Shown: positions 51,100 to 60,839 of the stretch, piece after piece
Layout: the number at the start of each line of letters is the position of its first letter
How positions within the stretch are numbered: position 1 is the first letter of the stretch
Assembly: GCA_002077045.2 (NCBI GenBank)
Contig: KZ111165.1
Coordinates: 21,311-82,149 of the forward strand
Source: Rachicladosporium sp. CCFEE 5018
Lineage: Eukaryota > Ascomycota > Dothideomycetes > Cladosporiales > Cladosporiaceae
Direction of reading: 5' to 3'
Length of the DNA stretch: 60,839 bases
Translations under genes and position numbers: made by a program
Notes under the pieces: model-generated
Database searches by the model: none
What the model was told of the DNA's origin: nothing
The model's input: only the letters and a program-made list of their open reading frames with translations

Positions 51100-53062
51100 C
51101 TACCGCCACATATACAGTATGGCCGCTACCCACGGCAGCATAGCAAGTAGCATAGCGATCACCACCCACTCTTCCCATGAATCCAACCACATTGGCATTT
51201 CAACTCGGTCCAACACCCCCTTCGCCTTCAGACCCTTCGCCTGCCTCCAAGGCACCTCCATCTTCAGATCCTCCAATACCTGCTCAGCAACTAACCTCCC
51301 ACCCGCCAGACAGATAGGTACACCCGTGCCCGGATGCGCACTAGCACCCACCATGTACAAGCCCTCAATGTTCCTATCCCGTCTCCCTAGATCACCCACC
51401 AGTTCCGAAACCCGCCCCAGCATCCCTCCACCGAGCTTCCCATCTAGTAGAGGATTGCCTTTTCGTGCGCGTGTTGAAGGTCAGAAAGAAAGGACATTAA
51501 AGAAGGAATGGCTTAGTCCCAGAATTGCGCCTTTGTCGAGATTGAAACGCGCTTTCCAGCTTACAGGGTCGTTGGTTTCTTCTTGAACGATCAAAGGTCC
51601 CAGGTCGGCACCTGTGCGTGCAGCGATTGTGGAGAGAATAGTTCGTCTCGCGAGCGCAATCATGGCGGGCCAGTCTTGGTGTTCGGAGGGCGGGATGCCG
51701 GTTTGTGAGGAAAGTGAGACGTCGGCGATGTTGAGCTTTGTCGGTTTGCCGTTGGCTGCGGTTTGCCGTTGACTGCGGTATTGCCGTTAGCATCTGCAAG
51801 GGTGGTTGGCGTAGCGTCCACCAGATGGCCGACAGGTACCAGCACCACGACACTGTCTCTTCCCTGCGGTGCAGCACTATCATCGACTCTGCTTGGGACA
51901 TTCACGTAAAAGCTCGGTGCATCCGGGATGAGGTGTTTCTTGAAGATGCTGTCCAAAGACTCCTTGTACTCGTCTGCCAGAAAAATATTGTGCGCTTCCA
52001 GCTCCGGTACCTTTTTGCTAAGACCCCAGTAGAAGCTTATACTTGAACATGATGCCGGCCGTTGGGAGAGCGACTCCGCATACGGCGTTTGTGAAGCAGG
52101 AGGTTGTTGTAAGCGTAGACCAGATCCGAGTTATTCACCACCACGTCCGCCTTGATCTCCACTCCACTCTCCAACCTCACACCAACAGCTCTGGATCCAT
52201 CTTTAGACAGTAATATCTGCTCCACAGCCTCGTCCATCCGATATTGCGCTCCAAACCTCCCACCCACCTTTACCAAAGCCTCCATCACCCGCCAAAACCC
52301 CCCTACAGGATACCAGATCCCTTCAGCCAACTCCGTATATTGCAGTAAGCTGTACGTCCCTGGCGCATCGAACGGACTCATACCCATATACATACTCCCA
52401 AACGTGAACACCCCTCTCAATCTCTCCGTCCAGAAGTACTTCCCCGACCTCGTCCAGATACTCTCCAGAGGATGCAACGTGAGCAAATGCCTCAAGAAAC
52501 TCGGCCGTAGCATCGATGCCAACGACGTGAAGTTTTTCAACAACACATGATCCACACTAAGCTCATAATGCCTATGCGATTCCTTCAGATACTCCAGGTA
52601 CCGCTCGTACCCTTCCCGGCCCTCCCACTTCTCAATCTCCCTCTCCATGCGTGTCAGGTCGGTGCTGAGTTCGAAGCTCTCGCCATCGCCGAACCAGATG
52701 CGGTAGTTGGGATCGCATTTGTGGAGCTCGACGCATTCTTGTTCCAGACTGGTATCGAGTTCTTCAAAGGCTTGGTGGAAGAGGCGGGGGAGGAGGAGGA
52801 GAAAGGGTCCTTGGTCGAAGCGGTAGCCTTCTTTGTGGATTAGACTGCAGCGGCCGCCGGTGAAGGAGTTCTTCTCAAGCACTGTCACTTTGAAGCCGGC
52901 TTTGGCGAGTCGCGCGGCGGTGGAGACGCCGCCTCCACCGGCGCCTGGGAGAAGTCATGTTAGTCTATCGTTGTGAAGTGGGTATCGAGCGTGAGAGGGG
53001 AGAGGAGATTGGATTTTACCGATGACTATGGCAGTCTTCTGCCTCGTCTTCTCGCCGCTCAT
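51100..53062 (-). pseudogene. al-1: Phytoene desaturase (carotenoid pathway), three disabling lesions
   Basis: Exon 1 (53062-53020) and exon 2 from 52944 (75-nt intron) join into the FAD-binding start TAIVIGAGGGGVSTAARLAK. The frame continues as fungal phytoene desaturase: NSFTGGRCSLIHKEGYRFDQ, YMGMSPFDAPGTYSLLQYTE, GIWYPVGGFWRVMEALVK. Three lesions follow. A one-base loss near 52098-52102 shifts the frame after VYAYNNLL; SCSSISFYWGLSKKVPELE continues in the next frame. A 17-bp tandem duplication (51744-51760 and 51761-51777, one mism.) shifts it again before KLNIADVSL. TGA at 51483-51481 follows FNLDKGAILGLSHSFFNVLS in the position of a conserved Arg. The rest, GASAHPGTGVPICLAGGRLV and a C-terminal membrane helix, stays readable to 51100. 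The enzyme would desaturate phytoene to lycopene-type carotenes. Confidence 0.9.
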
Positions 53063-53344
53063 CAAGTTGGACGTTGAAGTCTAAGTACATCGTGGCGTGT
53101 GAATGCGGAATGGTTGACACTTCCACATGCTACCAAAGCGGGACGGTTCATGACGCTAAGACTACCTTATTGCACGGATATGTGAGCTCTTGCTGGACGC
53201 AGTCAATACGAACGGATATACTTGACATTTAAGTGTGCCATAGCTTATGAGGGTCCATACAATGACGAAAATGTACAAACGCATCGCTTTGCTTTCAGAC
53301 TACACAATAGATACAAACGCGCAACTTCCCATCCACATAGTCCA

Positions 53345-55014
53345 TTAACCCCTCTCTCTCGGTCCAATAAGCGCCCTCCATGCCACCGCGACTCTCTTCC
53401 ACAACGGCACAGTCGCCCGTCCAGCTTTGACCTTGAAACCCGGCGTTTGCAACTCCCTCGCAAGCTGCATATAACTTTCGACAGCCACTCTCATCGGCGC
53501 CCTTGCCTCCCGTGGCAACTGCTCGATCGCACCAACACTCCGCCCATATGAATCAAAACTCCTATCGAGCAATCTCTGCCGAATCGTGCCAATCTTCTTC
53601 AGCAAGAAGTCATCCGGTTTGTCAGCCTTTAGCGCAGTCACGAGAGTTTCTGGGAGAAGTTTCTCCTTCTTCAGCCATGCTGCAGGCACATACACGCGGC
53701 CGTGCTCCCGCACGTCAACAGATAGGTCGTGAGCGATATTCGTATATTGCAGCGCGATTCCCATGTCGTGACCGGCGGCCATGAGGCGTTTGGCTTTCGA
53801 GTCAGAAGTGCCTGGGTAGTGGTATAGGCAGAGCTGAATACACAACAGAGCGACCGTCCCTGCCACACGAGCACTGTAGAGGTCTAGATCGGATTCTGTT
53901 TTCATGGGGCTTGTCGCCGAAGTACCGGAGAAATTGAGATCCATCTCGAACCCTCTGACCAGCTCGTACAGTGGCTCCTTGTCTAGCTGTGACGTCGGGA
54001 GCAGCCACAGAGTTAGGTGGGTGTCGGGAGGGAAATTCTGCATGACATATTTGGTTGCGGCTCCTTGGTCCATGTCTTGTGCTTTGATGATCGCGCCATT
54101 CGGCCCTGCGCTTCTTTCATCGCCCGCTTATGCCATGTCCAGGAACGTCCTAAGCTTCTGCACCCATTACTTCGCTTCTGCCGTGTCTTTGGCATTGTCG
54201 ATCACGTCGTCCGCCACGCGGCAGAAGGAATATAGAAGAGTGAGGTCAATACGCAATCGGCCCTGGAATGTAGAAGACGCGAGATAGAATGAACGACTCT
54301 TCTTCTTGAGGCGCTTCACCGACTGATGCAGTCCTAGGATCCGGTCATCGTCGTATGCGGCTGCTGGAAGTAACAATGCACGAACCAGCAGAGCCGGTGA
54401 AGGCAGAGATGGTATGCGAGGAAAATGCGCAGGAAAAGTGTTCAGCACTGCCATGGCGTTGTCGAATGCTACGAGGCCAAACACAAACAGGCAATTGGTA
54501 AGAAGGAAGAAGATTGCCTCTTCAATCTCCAGACCCGGCCAGAGCTGGTTCCCTGTCTTTGTGCCACGCTCGAACACCCAGGTTCTGCGTTTCAGCGCCA
54601 AAGTGTCCACCACCCAGAGGTATAGTGTCGGAAGGGCGATCGGTATGAGCGTGGTGGTCACAGGTAGAGACACAAGGAACTGGTAGGCCAAGCTCCAAAG
54701 CAGCCACAAGAAGGGTCCCGCCCAAACGAGTATGAGGCCCAAGTATGTGTGCGTGCCCGCGGCGCGGATATAGTCGATGCCCTTCTTAACCATCAACGCC
54801 AGGCCGACTTGGCCCACCAGCTTCACAAGGAAGACGATCTTGTAGAGGTCGAGCTTGGTGCATAATGGCGTGTAGATGATCGACAGCAAGATCGCTGGGG
54901 GGATGGTGTAGGTAAGATGTCTACAAGAAGGCAGTTGTCAGGCTAGTTGTGTGGTACACGCCGAGTCTCAGGAGAAGTGAATGCTACGTACACCAGCGCA
55001 TATTCGTAACCCAT
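53345..55014 (-). pseudogene. al-2: Bifunctional lycopene cyclase/phytoene synthase, two internal stops
   Basis: A tiny first exon (55014-54992, MGYEYAL) joins across a 71-nt intron to 54920, giving VHLTYTIPPAILLSIIYTPL. The lycopene-cyclase half is membrane-rich (LGLILVWAGPFLWLLWSLAY) and has LEIEEAIFFLLTN. The phytoene-synthase half begins KKKSRSFYLASSTFQGRLRI and has YSFCRVADDVIDNA (first Asp-rich motif). Two TAA codons follow in the same frame, at 54169-54167 (after DTAEAK) and 54130-54128 (after LRTFLDMA). The frame then continues in family sequence to 53345, including AHDLSVDVREHGRVYVP (second Asp-rich motif). No intron can remove either stop. It lies 283 nt upstream of the desaturase on the same strand, the usual fungal carotenoid pairing. 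Confidence 0.9.
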
Positions 55015-56226
55015 TGTTGCTTGTGGCTATATGTGTTTGCGGTGCGTGCGTGCGTGCGTCTGAGGCAAATCGACTCTCATATTAGACACTACGTCGCCGA
55101 CATGCTCATATTGATTCTTACTAGGCCTGCGGCTGGAAAACGAGTGATTCGGTGAAGCGTGCGTTGTCGTTGAACCCACAACCACTACTACCACCGCCAC
55201 CAACGCACAGGCGACCCTTTGACAAACGAGGTCCATTCGGCTAGCTGCGCGTAAGGCGCATGAGGTGCATCTGGTTGTGCACTGCACTTCTGACCACACT
55301 TCTGTAAGCACCACATGGCATGTTGACCGGGCTCATCCGGAACCGTAGTAGTAGGGATTGTGTACGGCTCAGATGTGCATTTGACGATCAATGCAGGGTC
55401 GGCGCTGTGAGGCGCAATCCTTGTAACGTTGCCGTCACAAGCAATGGCCCAATCACGTACATCAAGGACAACAGGCGAAGTCACGACATACATCCCATAA
55501 GACACGGTAGGTACACATCTCGTCAATCAGAGTAGTCCTACTGTATCCTAGTGTGCGATCCTTTGCATTGTATAAGTGCTGCAAGCATTGAGTCTTGCAT
55601 GAACCAACGAGACCTGCGCTTCCCTCGAAATGAGGTGCAGTGTATTACTCCTAACTATTTACTTTGAGGTTCTAGATATTCTGTAGTAGATTAGAGCGAT
55701 AAGAAGCCCCGACCTTGAGACTCGAAGGAAGTAAATTGCCGTGACCCGCCTGAAAGCGACAACCCATGCCACGGTCGCAAGCATCATAGGTCTGAGAGCT
55801 GCTCTGCACTTTCACAGAAGTTTGTGGAACATCCATGTCGTAGGTAAGCTAAATTGACTTAAAGTCCCAGCAAAGGCTTTCGCGGTGTTGGATCCGACGA
55901 AGAAGGCACGTCAGTGGCGGGATAAGGAGATCATGCAGAGGCTCGATAGCGCAGTAGAGAGGGAAGAAAGTCTGTCGTCGGAAAAGTAATCCAGAACTAG
56001 TTGTTCAGCGTCTCAAATGCGGCGAACAGTGTAGCCTGGAGGAGGGCATATACTGTACCCACAAATGCGCTAAATTGAGACGTTGCGAACTAGCGCACGA
56101 GCTTGCATGATACATGCACCCTTACGGGCTTCCACCAGACGTACGGCTACCCGATGCGCTGTCTTGTGTGCTGCACCCGATGCGTCGTACTTAACGCCTT
56201 ACTTATATTCAGGTCAGGACTGTAGA
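55015..56226. other. Intergenic, no gene recognised
   Basis: 1.2 kb. A GCGT microsatellite-like run lies near 55040-55060 in the leader of the cyclase/synthase. No opsin, carotenoid oxygenase or other carotenoid-cluster gene is seen here. Confidence 0.4.
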
Positions 56227-57057
56227 ATGGGCAACATGGCCTCTGCAATAGCTTTTATGATGGCCGACGCAGGCTTCCGTGACGACTCGGGTGAGAGCCT
56301 CATGGACGAATCTGATTTTGAAAACCTTGGCGATCAAATACCGCTAGGCAGCCTCTCGTCTCGTTTCTACTGGCTCGGGAAGCGAGTCTTCTCCAACTGC
56401 CTCACCGACGACATCTTCAATTCATGCACTCCAACGGACAACGGGGATGATCTCGATGTAAGTCACGATTACCTGCAGATAGACTAAGGGTGGCGCTGAT
56501 CAATCAAGTCTGCTATGGTCCTCAAAATGGCCCAGTACCCATTCGAACGACGAATCCAACAGCTAAAGTTGCTTGGACACCTCAACTCAGACAAGCCGAT
56601 TGAGAACGGATCGAACAACGAGTTCTTCGAATTTGCGACGCGGCTGGCAATGGCATATAGTACAGGAGGCGAAGCCACGAAGAAGAGAATCGTTCAAGTC
56701 GTACGCAATGGCCGGCTTGATGGTCCCTCTGGTCACGCCTCTACTCTACACGAGCCGCTTAAGACTGAGCCAAGCGTCAACGAGGGCACGGCATCGCCGG
56801 CTATGGACATGCCTGATAGTGAGGCGCAGATCGAAGACCCGAACCTACCTCGCTATACAAGTGCGCTCAAGGAGTACGGTGATCGGCGGGGAGTGGCATA
56901 CTCATGGCCCACTCGCCAGATCTCCACAATGCCCGTCACATTCCGATGTACCATACAGATGGATGGTCGTACATGCTCTGGCGTGGCAAGAAGTAAGAAG
57001 GAAGCCAAACATCTTGCGTCTCAGAAGGCTTGCCAACACTTAAGGATCGAGATCTAA
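56227..57057 (+). CDS. dsRNA-binding-motif protein
   Basis: Exons 56227-56457 and 56509-57057 are joined across a 51-nt intron (GTAAGT...ATCAAG, branch-like GCTGATC), giving 259 residues. The C-terminal 70 residues form a double-stranded RNA-binding motif: PRYTSALKEYGDRRGVAYSW, VTFRCTIQMDGRTCSG, and the Lys-rich helix start ARSKKEAKHLASQKACQHL, where the KK-x-AK contacts the RNA backbone. The N-terminal 180 residues are mostly helical and unrecognised. They include FENLGDQIPLGSLSSRFYWL, which faintly recalls RNase III folds but lacks an identifiable catalytic signature, so I do not assign nuclease activity. No signal peptide. It lies upstream of, and in the same direction as, a deaminase-like gene. 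Confidence 0.8.
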
Positions 57058-57565
57058 AGTTTTCAATTTATCTCATGCATCTCAAGTTCTCCCATTCCAA
57101 TCTTCCCGTTGTGTCCGAAAGTCGTGACTATTCCTTGAGACTGATTATCTGTGCGTAAGTGGCCAGAATACCGGTTTGGATTAGACACAGGAGTCCAGAG
57201 CAATCGGCAGTATGCCTAGCTTGGTGCATTATCTCGGTATTTTATCCTCGTCCAGTACCCTTATAGCGTGGCTTGACTAGTCCAAGTAGATAGACGCATA
57301 AATGCCCTCCCTGTCTATGCCTCGTCTTTTTCCCGCAGCCCGTTCTGTTGCCGTCCCGCCTTGTGTTGTTTTCATTCCATTATCCACCATATTTGTTCGA
57401 ATCGAGAGCGTCGTCGGGGATGGCCATGTTACAACAGGACCTCTGCCAGATCAAGGACGATTTCTACGATTACGATAGTCTCTACCTTCATAGCCTACTG
57501 CAATCTGATGCCTCCCGTCGCATCAAGTCCGGCGAACATCAACTACGCAAAGCAGTGCTACTTTT

Positions 57566-58765
57566 GTAAGGGAAGACTGGCAGCTGTTCTTAGATGATCT
57601 GGCCCCACTGTGTGACTCTCAACCTGGAGGTTCCACCACTACGGCTATTGCGGTCGAAGAGCAATTCAGTAGATGTGTCTTCTGGGTTGCGAGTAATGAG
57701 TCACCAAATGTGAGCGCTGCGGCGCACCTATCAGGACTTGTGGGGATCCTGCAATATGGCGTACTTCACTGCGGGACCGACAGAGAGAATATCAGCCAGA
57801 AATTCAGACGATGTGTAGAGAGAAGCCCACAGAGAGTGCAGAACTACGTGGGCAGGTTGTCGAGTGCAGTCGATTCACTGCCCGCGAGCTCATGCTCAAA
57901 TGAGCAAGGTGCATCTTGGCGGATAGAATGCATCCGTCTTCGACGCTAAGTCTTCAACAGACACCGAGCTGAAAGCGGCCCTAGACCACGTCCTGAGTCT
58001 TCGACAATTCACATAGTCCTTTGCGGAGAGGCGCACCGTCTTCGTCGAACGGAAACGATAAGACTGTCCCTAAAGGACAAGCGAAAGACTGAATACGACT
58101 GTTGGTTCCAGATCCATCATTACCTAGCGCGTCTGGGATCCTGGCTGCGTGCTACGAACAGTGTTGTTCGACTCAGTCATCGATTCGCAGAGTCTCTGGC
58201 GGCTTACGATGTCCGAAATGTTCCTGCAAACAATTCTATTGAGCGTGCACCGCTAAGATTGGAAGCAGACCCTGGCATAGTGCTGTCGCGCGTCTGTCCC
58301 AATTTCAAGGAAACGACCATTTTTTCCAACGCTCTCACAAGACTTCAAGGCGCGCGTGAGCTTGCATCGCGGTATCGAGCACATACTCAGGTCCCTTCAC
58401 CGCATGCAGAGACCAAATTGTTGCACTTCTTCTTCGTCAAAGGTTTACACTTTGCACGACAAGATCGCTACGTTGGGTGCAGCAAACCATCGTGCTACAG
58501 CTGCGGGAAATACTTATTCTTTCACCCAGCGAGGGCCAGCGTCGGCCGCATACATAACAACACGTGGATCAAGTGGTCTCTCCCTTCACCCTTGATGTAC
58601 ACCGGTGGCGAAATTGATCGGCTGAGTGTTAGGATGATGAGGGTGATTGCTGACAGCGTACGTAATGACGTCGTCGACCTGTTGGTGGCAGACGGGTTAC
58701 CGATGATCGCTATGTTTGACTCTACGACGGGTTTGACAGCGTCCGCGTGCGCTTTTTCAGCCTAA
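57566..58765 (+). pseudogene. OTT_1508-like nucleic-acid deaminase domain protein with an internal stop and unresolved 5' end
   Basis: A single frame runs from about 57566 to 58765 with one TAA (57947-57949). The first part reads DWQLFLDDLAPLCDSQPGGS and FWVASNESPNVSAAAHLSGL. After the stop come IHIVLCGEAHRLRRTETIRL and the zinc-deaminase core, HAETKLLHFFFVKG (His-Ala-Glu) and RYVGCSKPSCYSCGKYLFFH (Cys-x2-Cys within SKPSCYSC). This matches fungal OTT_1508-like deaminases of the cytidine-deaminase superfamily; substrates are unknown. No intron of suitable length removes the TAA, which fits a CAA-to-TAA change. Upstream of 57566 the frame has several stops; earlier exons (candidate ATGs at 57302 and 57420) could not be joined cleanly. 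Confidence 0.65.
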
Positions 58766-59235
58766 TGCCAGCCGGTAGCTTATACAGAATCAATGCAAAT
58801 GCATCCGCAGTGAGATCGCATGTTTCTTTGAGATATGACGAGTACCGTGATCACGGTGGCAGACCGACATGAAAATCGTTGATAACGCTGACACCAATGG
58901 GACTGGTTGCCGTGCTCGACACGATATGATGCCCTGAAGACATGCAGGGACATCTGTGGCGTAAGCTCACCAATAGTCTACCATTTGTTGGCACACATTA
59001 GCATTTGACATGATCTAGAGGTCATAGATGCTATCTGGACCATTAGCTCTTTCCCAACGAGTGAATATGCAAGTTCCAATTACAAAGCAGCGAACCAAAG
59101 GTTCCATGCTACGTGGGTCTCGGAGTGTCGAGGTTTCCCAAATATGCTGTTGGCTTTGTCCCTTGGCAATAACCCATCTGCAATCCGAGAGAATATTGTG
59201 TACCTCTTGACCTGCTCTTGGACAAGATTTCCCGG
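58766..59235. other. Intergenic, no gene recognised
   Basis: 470 nt between the 3' ends of the deaminase-like gene and the minus-strand relic. Confidence 0.4.
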
Positions 59236-60075
59236 TCACCGAGCCCCCAGTTGCATCTCAGACTGAGCCTTATCTAAGGTACTTCCTGTGAAGAAAATCG
59301 CCGGCGATGTCGGATTGGGCATACAAGGAAAGCGCACGGAAGATAGCTGTCCCTTCAGTTCTTCGACTTTCGTCTGGACAATCGCGTTACGCAAGTCTGC
59401 GTAATCTTTCGACGAGTTCATGGCGGTCGTCGACTGCACCCGGCGAGTTAACTCATCGAATCGATCTCCGCTTTTGTTCATGAGCTTGTTCCAACTGCAG
59501 CAGTCAGTATCGACTCAATCATACCACGACAGCGTAGTTTACTGAGATTCTGGCAGTTCGGTACCAAGGCAGAGGCAGATACCTCGTCCCAGCGCTTGCT
59601 CCATGTTCGCGTACCGGTGGCCCCAGTCGATCGTTTTCGCGACTGTCGTCGTGATGTTAGTCGTCCCTTTGCCGTCTAGGTCGCCGAGACTCGTATGATT
59701 GACGAAACTTTCGATGTCAGGACGTTGCATCCAGTCGTGGATCGAGACGAGGACTATGCAAGATATGCGCTGGATCATACGAGACTAAGCGTCATCGCGT
59801 TTTGCATTAATGTAGAAGCCCACGAGACGCGTTGTGGGAGACGCCAATTGGCTGATGACCCTGTTGGGCTCAGGCCTCGACCAAAAGGACAGAGTTTGCG
59901 TCGACCACCGTTGTCCATGTGCTAATAAAACTTGCAAAGTTGCATCATCGGGACCTTCGTAGCTAAAAGATTTCTTGACCCGAGAGGCTTCACGAGTCCC
60001 CCGTTTCTGAATACGGTACCCCAAACGCTGGAATCGCGCTGGGTCTGACCTCTGCCACTGATGCAGGCATTCCAT
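59236..60075 (-). pseudogene. Unrecognised gene relic
   Basis: Three minus-strand frames look coding-like in series: 60075-59785 (ELMECLHQWQRSDPARFQRL ... RLVGFYINAKRDDA, then TAG), 59778-59539 (SIHDWMQRPDIESFVNHTSL, GKGTTNITTTVAKTIDWGHR, ANMEQALGRGICLCLGTELP) and 59481-59236 (NKSGDRFDELTRRVQST). The second and third would join across a short intron at about 59485-59540. The first and second share a frame, interrupted by TAG at 59787-59785. I cannot name a family; similar anonymous proteins are common in filamentous fungi. It is probably a degraded hypothetical gene. Function not assigned. Confidence 0.4.
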
Positions 60076-60590
60076 GAGTTCTTGGATAGAAGCGTCGTCC
60101 TATCATTGCTTAGTACTACTAATGGTACAATGGATGGGCATTTGCTAGGGTACCTCTCGTTGAATGCTTGTCAGAATGCTCGGAAGTACCATGATGAGTC
60201 AGTTGTTGGAAATCGTAGAGCTGAGTGTCGTAAAAGGGGAGATTGAGAAGAGGAGTGCAATGCCTATGTGGAGAGACACAGATGTTGATTAGATGTTGGC
60301 TACTGCTAGCCGCGTGTAAGTATGGTCCTGAATGGCCGCGCTGCTGCTCCGGAGAGATACGGTACCGGTGGCCCGACGCTACCACTCCTTGCAGTTTCCT
60401 GTGTCGGTCGGTTGCGGCTCGGTTGCGGGGAAGGCCAAGGTGCTCCTCATAGTAAATTTGGTGACAGTGACCTCAATCGTGCCTACTATGCTACATCGAG
60501 TTCAATTATGTTGTTGCCAAGGCTCTGATTGAGGTGTTGTTAGTTTCTATGCTCGCTATCGTCGTCGAAGAGCGTGTGTTGCTACCTACC
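60076..60590. other. Intergenic before the edge transposon
   Basis: No gene recognised. The terminal inverted repeat of the following transposon may lie in the last 60 nt but its partner is outside the window. Confidence 0.35.
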
Positions 60591-60839
60591 ATGCCTCTAC
60601 CTCTTAAGGATCACATAATGTCGCGGATCTACTACTAGCTCTTCACGGTGGGCCGCTCTATAGAGGAGGTTGCCGCCGACAATGGTGTAAGTACGAGCGG
60701 AGTGAGGAAGTGGCGTCAAAATTAGAGGTTGTTTAGGTCACTAAGGCCGCTAGGAGGAGCCTTAAATATAGGCCGGCATAAGATCTTAACTAGGCATAAG
60801 GAGGAGCTAGTTCTTAAGTATCTAAATGAACACCTAACG
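60591..60839 (+). mobile_element. Tc1/mariner-type transposase, N-terminal part with RIP-type stops, runs off the right edge
   Basis: From the ATG at 60591 the frame reads MPLPLKDHIMSRIYY, TAG, LFTVGRSIEEVAADNGVSTS, GVRKWRQN, TAG, RLFRSLRPLGG and then HKILTRHKEELVLKYLNEHL to the edge. This is the paired-like helix-turn-helix DNA-binding region of fungal Tc1/mariner-type transposases. Both stops sit where Gln would be expected (CAG to TAG), the exact product of CpA-to-TpA mutation. TA is enriched in the surrounding 250 nt. The element is dead and partial. Confidence 0.7.

Noticed and set aside
1..60839. CRISPR arrays, operons, ribosome binding sites, rRNA genes
   Set aside because: The window is eukaryotic nuclear DNA; no such feature was seen, and prokaryotic signals do not apply.

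Overview
The window is nuclear DNA of a filamentous ascomycete (Pezizomycotina; the gene content looks most like Dothideomycetes, which is an inference). The genes are well spaced and on both strands. They are broken by short GT-AG introns of about 46-90 nt with CTRAY-like branch sites. Families seen include Zn2Cys6 regulators, HET, PigL-N, DUF3435, linalool-dehydratase-like and OTT_1508-like domains. There are also transposon relics and TpA-rich DNA of the kind left by repeat-induced point mutation (RIP).

Layout. 0-5.2 kb: a MAL-type cluster, with the N-terminus of an alpha-glucoside permease, a divergent GH13 maltase and a MAL-activator-like Zn2Cys6 regulator. 6-9 kb: a dioxygenase relic and intact ATM1. 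9.8-18 kb: a repeat-containing coiled-coil protein, a secreted protein, the complex I 24 kDa subunit, a strongly divergent histone H3-like gene and an alpha/beta hydrolase with one internal stop. 18.6-21.5 kb: a 60S ribosomal L28 (uL15) copy without its first codons, next to a frameshifted DUF3435 (tyrosine-recombinase-like) gene. 23.4-25.9 kb: a PigL-N protein convergent with an MFS-tail/ankyrin chimera. 27-32.5 kb: a linalool-dehydratase/isomerase-like gene divergent from a damaged P450, then a crotonase relic. 32.9-34.6 kb: AT-rich RIP-like DNA holding a clean solo LTR with a 5-bp target duplication. 35.6-40.2 kb: relics of a Myb-like gene, a HET gene, a pogo transposase and an amino-acid permease. 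41.4-47.6 kb: an intact GH31 alpha-glucosidase with an internal CBM20-like domain, divergent from an intact GH71 alpha-1,3-glucanase. 48-50 kb: two pogo/Fot1-type transposase relics. 51.1-55.0 kb: phytoene desaturase and bifunctional phytoene synthase/lycopene cyclase, both with several disabling lesions. 56.2-60.1 kb: a dsRNA-binding protein, an OTT_1508-like deaminase with an internal stop, and an unrecognised broken gene. 60.6 kb to the edge: the start of a Tc1/mariner-type transposase with RIP-type stops.

Two themes stand out. One is alpha-glucan use: permease, GH13 maltase and regulator at the left, and GH31-CBM20 plus GH71 near 41-48 kb. The other is decay: about a dozen recognisable genes carry nonsense codons, frameshifts or truncations, and many of the stops fit C-to-T change. 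Sequencing or assembly error cannot be excluded for single-base lesions. All exon boundaries below were inferred by eye from splice signals and family conservation; no alignment was run.
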